Below are positions 9,405 to 18,571 of a DNA stretch of 64,000 bases, piece by piece; the first letter of the stretch is position 1, and the number at the start of each line of letters is the position of its first letter. The translations under genes and the position numbers were made by a program. The notes under the pieces were generated by a model. It did no database searches. It worked only from the letters and a program-made list of their open reading frames with translations, and was not told where the DNA came from. The stretch is from Acetobacteraceae bacterium (GTDB taxonomy: Bacteria; Pseudomonadota; Alphaproteobacteria; Acetobacterales; Acetobacteraceae): assembly GCA_004843345.1 (NCBI GenBank), contig CP039460.1:1721001-1785000 (forward strand), read 5' to 3'.

Positions 9405-10868
9405 TTAATGTACAACAACCCAGATCATATTTTCATCTTTATAGATGGAGTAAACGGCCGTGTTAATGACAGGATCCTGAGGTTTCGTTCTTCCTGTTGT
9501 GTCCCAGCAAAAGCGGGAAACAGCATTGTCAATACTGAAGCGACTTTCAAAAAAGCCAGGCAAGTGAGACCAGACCTCAGTCGTGTCAACAATCCCGTTA
9601 CTGTGAGCATAGCGGTTTCTTAAGTTACTTTTTTTGATATATCCTTCCATGCTCCATTGAGCATTAGGATTTTCTGACATGAATGCGTTGAGGTCTCTCG
9701 CGATTGGCGCCATGTTAAAGTCAAGATTATGAAATTCTGCCGCAAGCGCATTGTGGAGTTCTACAATATTAACAGTACCTACCCAAAGCAATACAACAGA
9801 AAACCCGATTTGAATTTTTTCTGCTAATGCAGAACGATTTAATTTGGTTAAAATGCAATTAACTTGGAGTAGCGGAAGTAAAAGTAAAAAGCTAAAGGAT
9901 AACAGTAGGCGCGGTTCAAACATTGGACTGCTTAGGGGAAGATAACATCCAAATAGTGAGATAATTAAGCCTACTGGAAGACAGACCACTAAGGCAATTT
10001 TGGTGTAGAGCGTCCTTTTTGACATAAAAACTAAAATGAAAAAGCTAATAAGATAAATAATTAGTGTCGCTTTTATAGGGTAGAAGATAGGGCCATTAAG
10101 GCATTGCTCTAGAAAATGATAAAAGTTCACGATATTGGAAGAGACACCCGTGATAATTTGACCTTTTGGATATGTCGCTAAATGTTTTTCAAGATAGTCT
10201 TGTGGATGTGCAAAAATTTTATAGGTCAAAAGACCGACAATAAGAACACCGCCAGAAATAAGGGCGTTTCTAACTATTTTTTTTAGATCTTTATCTTCAT
10301 CATTGATAATTGAAATATATGTATTAAAGAATAGGCAGATGACAAATAAATGAATTGCAGGCTGGTAGGTGAGGAGAGACAAGGCCATCCAGAGACTTGC
10401 GATTAAAAAATAGCCTAAAGATCTATTGAGGCTGCACTTAAATGCCACCACTGCTAATAACATCGCAGCAGACATTGTAAAACTATCAAAAACCCAAACT
10501 AAGTTTGCAGCGAGTATAGGACTGAAGAGGGGAACGAGAGCAATTAAATTATAATATTTATTTTCGTTTTCTTTTTGATAGATACTTATAAAAACAAGCG
10601 CAGACAACGTTATTAAAATAGAGCCAGCAATTTGTGAAAGCGGTGAAAGCGGCAGAAAGCCTGTTCCTAATGTTAGGAGCTGATAAAGGACAGTACTCAT
10701 TGGTCTGCCATCAAAGTCCCATCCATTAAACCAGTCATATCCTACGGCGGCCCTCATAGGGTCATCCATAATCCAAGGCGTTCCATTGCCAGCTATATAG
10801 TAGCCATAGATTGCAGCAATGAGGAGAATAAAGCATTTAGTATTACTGTTAAAATATTTAGAAATCAT
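9405..10868 (-). CDS. GtrII-like glucosyltransferase-domain membrane protein
   Basis: A 487-residue polytopic protein with about 10-12 membrane segments and a soluble C-terminal region of ~100 residues. An acidic pair and Gly-Arg-Pro near the first periplasmic loop (MDDPMRAAVGYDW, then DFDGRPMST) match the GtrII-type (Glucos_trans_II) pattern of serotype-converting glucosyltransferases. These transfer a sugar from a lipid carrier to surface polysaccharide on the outer side of the membrane. No gtrA/gtrB genes are next to it, so the donor enzyme must be elsewhere. Its base composition is AT-rich. Family call is moderate; the acceptor is unknown. Confidence 0.65.
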   Translation of the reverse strand: MISKYFNSNTKCFILLIAAIYGYYIAGNGTPWIMDDPMRAAVGYDWFNGWDFDGRPMSTVLYQLLTLGTGFLPLSPLSQIAGSILITLSALVFISIYQKENENKYYNLIALVPLFSPILAANLVWVFDSFTMSAAMLLAVVAFKCSLNRSLGYFLIASLWMALSLLTYQPAIHLFVICLFFNTYISIINDEDKDLKKIVRNALISGGVLIVGLLTYKIFAHPQDYLEKHLATYPKGQIITGVSSNIVNFYHFLEQCLNGPIFYPIKATLIIYLISFFILVFMSKRTLYTKIALVVCLPVGLIISLFGCYLPLSSPMFEPRLLLSFSFLLLLPLLQVNCILTKLNRSALAEKIQIGFSVVLLWVGTVNIVELHNALAAEFHNLDFNMAPIARDLNAFMSENPNAQWSMEGYIKKSNLRNRYAHSNGIVDTTEVWSHLPGFFESRFSIDNAVSRFCWDTTGRTKPQDPVINTAVYSIYKDENMIWVVVH

Positions 10869-11253
10869 CTGTTACTCTTTGACAGTCATTTGTCTAAATA
10901 ATCACCTGATTGAAATTTCAGTCAGGATCATAGGTTCAATTACATTGATCTCTACCATTATTGACAGAGTGATTGATTCCTAAAGGGAGCTAACAGGCAT
11001 CAATATTGAGCTTTTTCTTTTATTATCTTTGGTCGGTTAAGGCATAATACTTTACCCTCTTCCTATAGCGGAATAAAGTTTTTTAAGGCAATAAGCTTAT
11101 AACATTAGATACGAAAAAAGAGTGCTTGATGTTGAAAAGCAATAGCTCTGTGCTTTATTTGTAGACAATTTTTATTGTGGGGATTTCCTTAAACGCTATT
11201 TGATTAAATTCCTTTAAACAATCTTTAAAAAAGAAAAGGGATCGGTACAATAT
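10869..11253. other. intergenic region upstream of two minus-strand genes
   Basis: About 385 bp without a gene. I see no RNA motif or open frame of interest. It should carry the promoter of the GtrII-like gene, but no convincing -35/-10 pair stands out. Confidence 0.4.
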
Positions 11254-11287
11254 AAAACAGCCGAAGTAAAAATACTTTGGCCGTTTT
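11254..11287 (-). terminator. Rho-independent terminator after thioredoxin-like gene
   Basis: A ~15-bp hairpin (AAAACAGCCGAAGTA against TACTTTGGCCGTTTT, with two G-U pairs on one strand) has A/T-rich ends. It lies 26 bp beyond the stop of the minus-strand thioredoxin-like gene. Confidence 0.8.
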
Positions 11288-11312
11288 ATGAGCGTGGCTT
11301 TAAGGTTTTTTA

Positions 11313-12080
11313 TTACTGAACAGGAACTGTTCGTATAATTTCACCGTCTTGATAAGCGCTGGAACTAACAGGCTGTCCTTTTCTAAGGGCTTGTTTTTGC
11401 GCTTTTTCTTGAGCTTTCTCCATTTGTTCTGCTTTTGCCGCAAGATGTTCAGCATGAATAGCTTTTTCTGTATTTTGAAGCTCAAGCTGCTGTGCCGCTG
11501 GCGCACGAGAGGCCCAAATATTGAGAAGATCTCCAATTTCTTGAGATTTCATGCTTTGTGCATTACTGAAAGCCTCTGTGCCATCAGCATTTAAAACCGT
11601 ATTGCGAGGGGTCAGAGCCAAAACCGTTGGCAGGGCTTTTATAACCGTATTATAAGGTTTTGCCAGATCCATATTACGGTTAAATTTACCTTCTTTTTTA
11701 CTGACATTAATATTTACAACGACAAAAGTTTGATCAATCCAAGGTTTGAGTTCTTCTAGATTAAAGACCCCCGCTAAAGTGTCACAATCAGCAGACCAGT
11801 TTGCGCCAAAAACAAGAAGGACAAGTTTGTGTTTTTTAGCTGCCGTTTTAAAGGCTTCTTTTAGATCACTTTCGGCATGACCTTGGGAAGGATAGGAATT
11901 TTTGATGGGTAAGGCTTTTGGGCGGATAAAGTTTGGGAATGTCGCAGCTTCTTTTGGCATATCAGCGACATAGACTTGTTGCGGAACAGGTGTTGCTTCT
12001 GCTTTGAAAGTGAGGAGTGAAAAAGCCCCAAGACCGAGTAACAGGGCAGAGCGTAATGTACGGACAGGAAGAAAAGTCAT
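11313..12080 (-). CDS. secreted thioredoxin-like protein with a single active-site cysteine
   Basis: A 255-residue protein with an N-terminal signal peptide (residues 1-29, hydrophobic core LLLGLGAFSLLTF, probable cleavage after AEA). Residues about 70-190 form a thioredoxin fold: VLLVFGANWSADC places Trp95 and only Cys99 where the CxxC motif would be, and ALPTVLAL supplies the cis-proline (Pro151). With Ser96 in place of the first Cys it cannot do ordinary dithiol exchange. The C-terminal ~60 residues are Ala/Glu/Lys/Gln-rich and likely helical. Located in the periplasm; the role is unknown. Confidence 0.7.
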   Translation of the reverse strand: MTFLPVRTLRSALLLGLGAFSLLTFKAEATPVPQQVYVADMPKEAATFPNFIRPKALPIKNSYPSQGHAESDLKEAFKTAAKKHKLVLLVFGANWSADCDTLAGVFNLEELKPWIDQTFVVVNINVSKKEGKFNRNMDLAKPYNTVIKALPTVLALTPRNTVLNADGTEAFSNAQSMKSQEIGDLLNIWASRAPAAQQLELQNTEKAIHAEHLAAKAEQMEKAQEKAQKQALRKGQPVSSSAYQDGEIIRTVPVQ

Positions 12081-12116
12081 TTTTATGAAACTTTCAACAG
12101 TGAGAGGCTAATTTTT

Positions 12117-12563
12117 TCAATCAGAATATCTATGAGAATTTTTTCTTAATACTCCAGAAATACAGATAAAAGTTGGCATAATCCAGCCCAGCATTTGAAG
12201 TATAGCGCCTAAAGGGGTGAAAAAGGTAGTGGAAATCATTCCAAATGCTAAGAGGGTAAGGGTTGAGGAAAATAATATTGTCCCAAAAAGAACCAGTAAA
12301 GATGCCAAAAGCCATTTTTTAGCTTCGTTTTTACGGCATAAAGGTGTGAGAGGCACAAGACTTAACAAGATCGTGCCAAAAGATTGAATTAAGAGAGTAT
12401 TGCCTGCCAGTTTCAGGTAATGCCTGTGATTTATATTAAGAAAGTAAGAATCTGGAAGATGTGCAGAGATTGCTTGTAAAGTAATGGCAAGCGCAATTAA
12501 GATTCCTGAAAAGGCAAAAATAAAGCGTATGATAGGAAGATATTTTTCATTCATTTTTAGCAA
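12117..12563 (-). CDS. DUF423-like small membrane protein
   Basis: A 148-residue protein with four predicted membrane helices. The C-terminal half (LFSSTLTLLAF and TPLGAILQMLGW) follows the DUF423 pattern of a Gly/Ser-rich helix followed by TPLGG-type and GW motifs. The N-terminal half has an AH pair and a Tyr-containing loop at the right spacing. No biochemical function is established for the family. It lies 36 bp upstream of the thioredoxin-like gene on the same strand and may be co-transcribed. Confidence 0.55.
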   Translation of the reverse strand: MLKMNEKYLPIIRFIFAFSGILIALAITLQAISAHLPDSYFLNINHRHYLKLAGNTLLIQSFGTILLSLVPLTPLCRKNEAKKWLLASLLVLFGTILFSSTLTLLAFGMISTTFFTPLGAILQMLGWIMPTFICISGVLRKNSHRYSD

Positions 12564-12748
12564 GATTTCCCTAGAAAGATGATAGAAGGCTGATGTAAAA
12601 AGGTTTTTTTGAAATTGATTTGATTTTAGAGTGGAGAGTGACTATTCTCCAAAATATACACGATGGCATGAATGGCTTAGAGACTTTATTTAGAAGTAAT
12701 AAGTGCAGAGAAGATGTTCCATTGTTTGATTTTCTGTTTAAAGAATTC

Positions 12749-12772
12749 AAATACGCCATGAAAGGCGTATTT
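12749..12772. terminator. terminator-like hairpin in a gene-poor gap
   Basis: A perfect 9-bp stem, AAATACGCC with GGCGTATTT, surrounds a six-base loop. It lies between the minus-strand DUF423 gene start and the plus-strand coiled-coil gene, so it ends no annotated gene; a short transcript from the gap could use it. Nothing else is visible from 12564 to 12853. Confidence 0.45.
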
Positions 12773-12853
12773 CTAACACTCTCTACGAAAGAGGGATTGT
12801 TTTTCTCCATTAAGTGACTGAAAATATTTTCAGTTTAAGGAAAGGGAAGTTGT

Positions 12854-13447
12854 TTGGCTTTCGATAGTTTTAGAGGGAATGAGGCTGATGAAGAGTTTGA
12901 AAAATCAGCATTAACAGAAGATTCTCTACGTTTAGCGCTTTCTAAATTAGGGGGCAAAAATGAACAAAAACGCTCTCGCTCCAGTAAAGCACGTTCTTCT
13001 AGTCCACCAGCACGGCGTAAATTTGTAGAGGAGGATTCTGTTGTTGTTGAAAAACTCCCTTCACGCTTATCTCTTTCAAGTTCACGCATTGTGGGAGGGC
13101 TCGGCACGCTTCGGGCACCTAAAGAAAAGAAAGAAGAGGATGGCTCTGAGGATCTTCTTTCAGATTTAAAGGCGCAGCTTAAAGTTTTTGAAAAACGACA
13201 GAAAGTTTTAGAAGAGCGTCAATCTGACTTAGAAAACGCGCTTGAAGAAATGAGAATGTTATTAAAGCGGAAAAATCAAGCCGTTTCCCGATATGATGAA
13301 GAAAAGATCTCCGAGAATGTTCAGGAGAAAGTCAAAATAAAAAAAACGCAGGAGAAGATTTTATCTGCTTCAGATGAGGAGTTATCTGCGGCGATACCGA
13401 TTAAGTTAAAAGAAGATGCCGATCCTGTTGAATGGTGGAAAGCTTAA
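12854..13447 (+). CDS. hypothetical coiled-coil protein with DPVEWWKA C-terminus
   Basis: A 197-residue soluble, highly charged protein that I do not recognise. Residues 36-58 are Ser/Arg/Lys-rich and probably disordered. Residues ~99-140 have a heptad-like pattern (LLSDLKAQLKVFEKRQ... ENALEEMRMLL), indicating a coiled coil. The last six residues, PVEWWKA-like, look like a conserved terminal motif. The start is a TTG at 12854 after a strong AAGGAAAGGGAAG purine tract. It is followed by a bidirectional terminator, so it is probably a single-gene unit. Confidence 0.65.
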   Translation: MAFDSFRGNEADEEFEKSALTEDSLRLALSKLGGKNEQKRSRSSKARSSSPPARRKFVEEDSVVVEKLPSRLSLSSSRIVGGLGTLRAPKEKKEEDGSEDLLSDLKAQLKVFEKRQKVLEERQSDLENALEEMRMLLKRKNQAVSRYDEEKISENVQEKVKIKKTQEKILSASDEELSAAIPIKLKEDADPVEWWKA

Positions 13448-13479
13448 AAAAAGACCGTCTTTTAGACGGTCTTTTTTTT
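13445..13479. terminator. bidirectional Rho-independent terminator
   Basis: The AAGACCGTCT/AGACGGTCTT stem is flanked by A and T runs. It serves the plus-strand coiled-coil gene and the convergent minus-strand OPT transporter. Confidence 0.92.
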
Positions 13480-13484
13480 GAAGT

Positions 13485-15413
13485 CTAGGAAGGGTCAGCT
13501 TTTCTCGCCTGATGAATGAACCAGAGAGAGGAGAGTATAAAGAGGGTGCTTCCTACGAAAAGTTGTACCAGCTGAGGGCTGAACGGGAGAGAAATCGCTA
13601 AACTATTGGGTGATCTAGAGAAAAGCGTGATAAGCGCTAATCCAATCCCAGCAAAACTCTCACCGACGATAAATCCTGCTGCAGCCATTGTGCCGCTTCG
13701 GGTCACTTTTTTGCCTGTGAAAATCGCAATGAGTGCGCCTAAAGCCATGCCAAAAGAGACGCTGGCAGGAAAATAGAGTCCCATTCCAACGGCAAGGGGT
13801 GGAAGAGAAGGTTTTTCTTTCATATGGCTTAAATGTTTTTTTGCGAATTTTTTAATAAAAAAATCACAAATAATTAAAATAACACCTAAAAATCCACCAA
13901 TGCCAAGCATTGTCCAGTCCATTTGATGTAGAATAATTTTTTTGGCAAGGGAAGCCATCAGGAGAGGTTGCGGTGGGGTGAGCGCCGCACTTTGATCCAT
14001 GTCGGGGCGTGGAAAATGCCCTTCAAAACCATAGGCTTGGTAAAGAAGATTTAAGACAGGCGCAACGGTGGCAGCACCCACAGTGCAACCAACAAGAAGA
14101 GAAATTTGCTGTGCCCGAGGGCTTGCGCCCAGCAAAGCACCTGTTTTTAAATCTTGCAGATTATCATTGGCCATGGCCGAGGCAGCAATGATCGCAGTTA
14201 GAAGAAAGAGGGAGTAGGCTAAAGCTGCAGGAGAGTCTGTTACATTTAACAAGCCCGTTTCTTGAAGGCTTGCCATTGCAAATGCAAGAAAAAGAATAGC
14301 GAGAATAGCTGCGCCTGAGATTGGTGAAGAAGAAGAGCCTAAAAGACCAGCCATATAGCCGCAAGCACTGGAGACAATAAAACCAATACCAATCCAAATA
14401 ATTGCCCCGATTAAAACGAGTAAAAGGGTTTGAATGAGTGTGAGATTTGTTCCTAGAAATTCAAAACATAGAAAGCTAAAGAGTGAAATTGCAGCAACAC
14501 CTAAAAGAATGAGTGTGCTAGGGGCTAAATCACGTTCTTTATGGGGAACAGAAAGATGCGAGCTGGCAGAGAGAACATGTCTGATGCTGCGGATAAGGGG
14601 CAAAGTGAGGCGAAGAATAATCCAAAAGGAAGCCGTCGCAATAATGCCTGCGGCAATATATTTAACTTCATTTTTCCATAAAAGAGGGGCAGCATGAACT
14701 GGGTCAGCGATAGGATGAAGCGTTAGAAGGAGTGGAACGATAACATCCCATGCAAGAAAAGATCCAAGAACACAAGCCGCAGCGCCCCATGGACCAACAA
14801 AATAGCCAATCCCTAACAGGGCAAGCGAAAATCCGCCTTCAATACGGAAAGCCATCGCACCACATTTCCATGCTCTGATAAAGCCGTCACTGGCGAGATG
14901 AAGTGCAGAGGTTAAAAACGTGCAGAGAACAGAAATTAACGTTCCGAGGAAGAGTGTCATGGTCTCGGCTCGGCTCTTGCTTTGCTCTTGCTCACCACTT
15001 TCCAGAATGACAGCGCAAGCCGTGCCTTCAGGGTAGGGAAGGTCACTTTCTAAAACCAGGCATCTCCTTAGGGGGACAGTAAAAAGAACGCCTGCTACCC
15101 CTCCAGCTAAGGTAATTAAGGCCGTTTCCCAGTAAGGAAATTTTTGCCACCACCCAATCATAACCAAGGCAGGTAACGTCATGAACACGGCAGATAAACA
15201 TCCTGCGGCGGAAGCTTGCGTCTGTACCAAATTATTTTCAAGGATTGTGCCGCGTCCACCTCTTCTGAGAACGGCCATAGAAATAATGGCCGCAGGAATA
15301 GAGGAGGCGACTGTCATTCCGAGGCGCATACCCATATAAAGATTTGCGACTGTAAAAATAACGGTAATTAGAGCGCCAAGAAAAAGCCCTCGCAGGGTAA
15401 GCTCACGGGACAA
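13485..15413 (-). CDS. OPT family oligopeptide/metal-chelate transporter
   Basis: A 642-residue polytopic membrane protein. The N-terminal pattern (GLFLGALITVIFTVANLYMG, then GMTVASSIPAAIISM) is typical of the OPT/YSL family, proton-coupled importers of oligopeptides or metal chelates; about 15-16 hydrophobic segments are present. The start is a TTG at 15413 preceded by AAAGGA seven bases upstream. It is a single-gene unit with its own terminator. Substrate cannot be read from the sequence. Confidence 0.88.
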   Translation of the reverse strand: MSRELTLRGLFLGALITVIFTVANLYMGMRLGMTVASSIPAAIISMAVLRRGGRGTILENNLVQTQASAAGCLSAVFMTLPALVMIGWWQKFPYWETALITLAGGVAGVLFTVPLRRCLVLESDLPYPEGTACAVILESGEQEQSKSRAETMTLFLGTLISVLCTFLTSALHLASDGFIRAWKCGAMAFRIEGGFSLALLGIGYFVGPWGAAACVLGSFLAWDVIVPLLLTLHPIADPVHAAPLLWKNEVKYIAAGIIATASFWIILRLTLPLIRSIRHVLSASSHLSVPHKERDLAPSTLILLGVAAISLFSFLCFEFLGTNLTLIQTLLLVLIGAIIWIGIGFIVSSACGYMAGLLGSSSSPISGAAILAILFLAFAMASLQETGLLNVTDSPAALAYSLFLLTAIIAASAMANDNLQDLKTGALLGASPRAQQISLLVGCTVGAATVAPVLNLLYQAYGFEGHFPRPDMDQSAALTPPQPLLMASLAKKIILHQMDWTMLGIGGFLGVILIICDFFIKKFAKKHLSHMKEKPSLPPLAVGMGLYFPASVSFGMALGALIAIFTGKKVTRSGTMAAAGFIVGESFAGIGLALITLFSRSPNSLAISLPFSPQLVQLFVGSTLFILSSLWFIHQARKADPS

Positions 15414-15532
15414 ATCAAAATCCTTTGGTTAAAGCCTTTTTATTTGGGTAATTGTCGTCTTTACCATCTCATTCTAAAAAGGAGAAAGGACTAATCTAAA
15501 AAAAAGCATGAAAAAAGCAAGGAAAACGATTA

Positions 15533-16642
15533 TTGCTCTCCCCATTTTCAAATGATTTTTTTGGCTCAACGTTTCAGTGGAAGTCTAAGCCCCTTAAAAT
15601 TTTGCATGTGGGGGATTTCTTTTTTGATTCGAAAATGAATTCGCCATCACAGTTTCAAACGTCAGGAAAAATCAATAATGGGCTTATCCGTAATGGTCAT
15701 CATTTGATTCCTTTCCCGTATCGAGAGGTAGGTCGGCGAGGTTTGGGAAAATACTTCTCTTTTTGCAAGAGGCAGGTGCTTGATACAATTTTAACGCATT
15801 TTGTAGCGTCTGCTGATCCAGATTTTTTATTGCTTTCGCATAGTGCTGAGATTTCTCCAATTGCCTTGAAAGAGGTGAAAGTTAAATATCCCAGGCTTAA
15901 AATCGCTCAATGGTGTGGAGATGCTTTATTCGAGGGAAAGACAGTTCAAAAATTACAAGAAAAATATCCCTATTGTGATGCGACTTTTGTCTCGACAGCC
16001 TCCTCTTTGACAAAGAAAAGTTTAGGAGAAGAAAAAGGGATTTATTTTTTGCCAAATCCTGTTGATCTCTCGGTTGAAAAAGAAAGAAATTTTAGAAAGT
16101 CATTTTTGCCAAAAGATATTTTTCTTTCAGTTGGAAACGAAGAAGATAGCAGAGAAATTTGTGGAGAAGCTTGGAAAATGAAAGAATTCTTTGCTTTTCT
16201 TTCTAAAAACTTGCCACATAAAACACGTTTTTCTCTCGCTGGGGTTGGGGGGGAGAAATATGCTTCTGGTGCAGCGTATGATTTTCTTCTGAAGCAGGCC
16301 GCTATTGGGTTAAATCTTAGCCGAAAAGGAAATGAGCGCTTTTATAGTTCTGATCGTATGAGTCATATTGTGGGAAATGGGCTTTTATGTGCGCAGGAAA
16401 GGGAGAGTTCTTTTAATGTTTTTTTTTCGGAGGAGGAGATGCTCTTTTTTTCTTCAAAAGAAGAATTATTAGAAAAACTGATTTATTTTATGAATCATCC
16501 GCAAGAGCGGCAGAAAGTCGCCCAACGAGGCTGGCAGAAATACGCAACATTTTTTAATGAAAGCGCTATTGCAGATTATTTGTTGAAAGCGACTTTGCAG
16601 ATTTTAAAACCGAACGAACATTCATGGCATTTACTGTCTTAA
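15533..16642 (+). CDS. CgeB-like glycosyltransferase
   Basis: A 369-residue protein with two Rossmann-like halves. The N-terminal half begins KILHVGDFFFD and includes PDFLLLSHSAEISP. The C-terminal half has the pattern of CgeB/GT-B enzymes: a LGLNLSRKG-like segment (AAIGLNLSRKGNERFYSSDRM split over residues ~260-280), ARGW-type RGWQKYATFF near residue 335, and the ELLEKLIYFMNHPQERQ segment. It likely transfers a sugar in cell-surface polysaccharide synthesis. The start is a TTG at 15533 after AAGGAAAAC. It overlaps the next gene by 19 bp, so the two are expressed together. Confidence 0.75.
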   Translation: MLSPFSNDFFGSTFQWKSKPLKILHVGDFFFDSKMNSPSQFQTSGKINNGLIRNGHHLIPFPYREVGRRGLGKYFSFCKRQVLDTILTHFVASADPDFLLLSHSAEISPIALKEVKVKYPRLKIAQWCGDALFEGKTVQKLQEKYPYCDATFVSTASSLTKKSLGEEKGIYFLPNPVDLSVEKERNFRKSFLPKDIFLSVGNEEDSREICGEAWKMKEFFAFLSKNLPHKTRFSLAGVGGEKYASGAAYDFLLKQAAIGLNLSRKGNERFYSSDRMSHIVGNGLLCAQERESSFNVFFSEEEMLFFSSKEELLEKLIYFMNHPQERQKVAQRGWQKYATFFNESAIADYLLKATLQILKPNEHSWHLLS

Positions 16643-17820
16643 ATTTTTTAAAGCACCCGCTTACAAATTGGCCATGCTTTTTTTTGTACTTTTTTGGGGT
16701 AGGCTTTCTTTCGCCTTCCTTACCTTTCTGGGCGCTTTGCTTTTATTTATTTTTTATTCCTAGATTTTTTTTCCATCTTTCTCAAAAACAATTTTTTCCT
16801 AAATTAAGCATTGAGGAAAATACGCTCCCACTTTTTTTCTTGCTGCTTTGTTTTGTTTGGGTGGGAGGAATTTCGTGTTTTTGGAGTATTTTTGAAAATC
16901 ACAGTTGGAAATGGCTTATTGATTTTACCTGTACACTGCTTTTTTTGTGGGGGGCGTGGGAGGCGCTTCGAAATAATGAATCGTTTTTAGAGAAGCTTCT
17001 TTGGACGGTTATTATTGGAAGTGCTTTTAATGAATTTTTAGGGATTTTTTTACGTTTCATTGGACAAAATACAGATTCTTTCGCACCCGATAGAGTGCCA
17101 GGGTGGGGGGTGTTCTATCCGATTGTTTTTGCAGGTGATCTCGCAGGGCTGAGTATTTTGTCGCTTATTTTTTTGCGTTATCGGAATAATCTGTTTTTAC
17201 GAACGCACAAAGTGCTTGCGTTTGCTCTTTTTGCCTTAAATCTTCTTTTTTTATTTCTGACAGGATGCCGTATGGCTTGTCTGGCGCTTTGTTGCGCTTC
17301 TTTGCTGGCTTTGGGATTTTGGCGAAAAAAGAGGCTTCTTTTGTGTTTGGGAGTTCCTCTTCTTGCGATTGCCTTTGTGGCAAAACCGCTACTTCCTTTT
17401 TTAGGAAGAGGGGATAGCGGTCATGTTGAGATTTGGCGGAAAGGATTTGCAGGATGTTTTTTGCATCCTTGGATTGGAGAGGGCGTAAGGCTTCAGATGA
17501 AGATTGCAAATGGACAAGGGGGATTTTTTCCACATCCGCATAGTTTTTTTATTGCGCTTTTTTGGCAGGCTGGCGGCATTGGTTTTTTTCTGTTTTTTTT
17601 AAGCCTTATCAGTTTGTTTTTTATAGGGCTTAGAAAAGCTGGAAATGAAGTGGGGATGTGCTTTGTCGTTTACGCTCTATTGTGTGGTGCAACAGACCTT
17701 TCTTTTGTTTTTAAAGGCCCTTCAGAGGAATGGATTTTGATTTGGCTTCCATTCCTTTTATCGGCGGGATTTGTATCAGCAAAGAATCAGGAGTTTCGCC
17801 TTAAAACCCGTGACGTGTGA
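16624..17820 (+). CDS. O-antigen ligase/polymerase-like membrane protein
   Basis: A 398-residue, strongly hydrophobic protein with about 11-12 membrane segments. LTGCRMACLAL near residue 215 corresponds to the LTxSRxA motif of the Wzy_C/WaaL family. The long periplasmic loop with WRKGFAGCFLHPWIGEG and a conserved PHPHSFFI (residues ~300) fits the His-containing loop of O-antigen ligases. It probably polymerises or attaches polysaccharide chains. It is translationally linked to the upstream glycosyltransferase. Ligase and polymerase cannot be separated by sequence alone. Confidence 0.75.
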   Translation: MAFTVLNFLKHPLTNWPCFFLYFFGVGFLSPSLPFWALCFYLFFIPRFFFHLSQKQFFPKLSIEENTLPLFFLLLCFVWVGGISCFWSIFENHSWKWLIDFTCTLLFLWGAWEALRNNESFLEKLLWTVIIGSAFNEFLGIFLRFIGQNTDSFAPDRVPGWGVFYPIVFAGDLAGLSILSLIFLRYRNNLFLRTHKVLAFALFALNLLFLFLTGCRMACLALCCASLLALGFWRKKRLLLCLGVPLLAIAFVAKPLLPFLGRGDSGHVEIWRKGFAGCFLHPWIGEGVRLQMKIANGQGGFFPHPHSFFIALFWQAGGIGFFLFFLSLISLFFIGLRKAGNEVGMCFVVYALLCGATDLSFVFKGPSEEWILIWLPFLLSAGFVSAKNQEFRLKTRDV

Positions 17821-18421
17821 AGGTTTCACGTTCCATATGTTCACGGTTGTATCGGAGCTGTGTTTCCGTGAGTTGGAAACCAACCATGAGCGTATAGTCA
17901 TTGACTTGAGGGTCTCCACCTGCTGGGAGGTCAATGTAGCGGACAGGGGCTTTGAAAGCGAGATTTTCATTGTTATTGGAAAAAGTTCCAAAGGTTGGAA
18001 AAACCTGTTTCGTAATAATTTTTCCGTCCCGCACAACCGCAATGAAATAAGGCACATCAAATTTGTTGGATTGTGAAGCAGGGCCTCTTTCCGCACGGAA
18101 GCTTACGCTGACATCGACACGTGTCATCGGACGTTTTTTCGAATCAGGCATGCCTTCACGGCAAACGCCATTAACTTCTGTAATTTGCGCTTGGTGCATT
18201 AAGTGGGAAAGGTCTTGGTCTTTCCCAGGCTCCCAAGCCACAATGTCTCCTGTTCCTAGAGGAACTTCAACTTCAGGACATGCTGGGGCAAACCCTGTGC
18301 TGTCATCTTGATCTACGCAGCCGGAAAGTGTGAGCAGAGAACATAAAGAGCCTGAAAGGACAGCAAGAGAGCGGAAGGTGAGGTATTTTTTAAAAAAAGG
18401 AGCGTGCATGTGAGAAATCAT
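17801..18421 (-). CDS. hypothetical lipoprotein
   Basis: A 206-residue protein. The signal peptide ends in LLTLSGC, a lipobox with Cys35 as the acylated residue, followed by an Asp-rich stretch (VDQDDS), which suggests inner-membrane retention if E. coli rules apply. The mature part has a Gly/Pro-rich beta-like pattern (VSVSFRAERGP, FIAVVRDGKIITKQVFP) and no family I recognise. An upstream in-frame extension to 18601 would overlap ispH on the other strand; I start at the ATG at 18421 (the alternative ATG is at 18409). Its 3' end overlaps the convergent O-antigen-ligase-like gene by 20 bp. Confidence 0.7.
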   Translation of the reverse strand: MISHMHAPFFKKYLTFRSLAVLSGSLCSLLTLSGCVDQDDSTGFAPACPEVEVPLGTGDIVAWEPGKDQDLSHLMHQAQITEVNGVCREGMPDSKKRPMTRVDVSVSFRAERGPASQSNKFDVPYFIAVVRDGKIITKQVFPTFGTFSNNNENLAFKAPVRYIDLPAGGDPQVNDYTLMVGFQLTETQLRYNREHMERETFTRHGF

Positions 18422-18571
18422 TAAAAGAAAGTTCTTCGTATGGTACGGAAATCTTGGTTTTTTAGATAGCATTTTAATGCCGAAACAGAAAATAGGGGGA
18501 CTATTTTCTGTTTTTTTCGTAATAACAAGGGAATTATTTCTCTGCCGTGAAGAATTCGGAGTCGTTATTTT

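Noticed and set aside
12571-12817. Overlapping 65- and 79-residue frames on opposite strands
   Set aside because: Neither has a ribosome site or motif, and they mirror each other; the terminator-like hairpin in the middle also argues against coding.
17776-18096. Alternative minus-strand frame overlapping the lipoprotein gene
   Set aside because: The lipoprotein frame has a signal peptide and lipobox; this one has no start signal and no motif.
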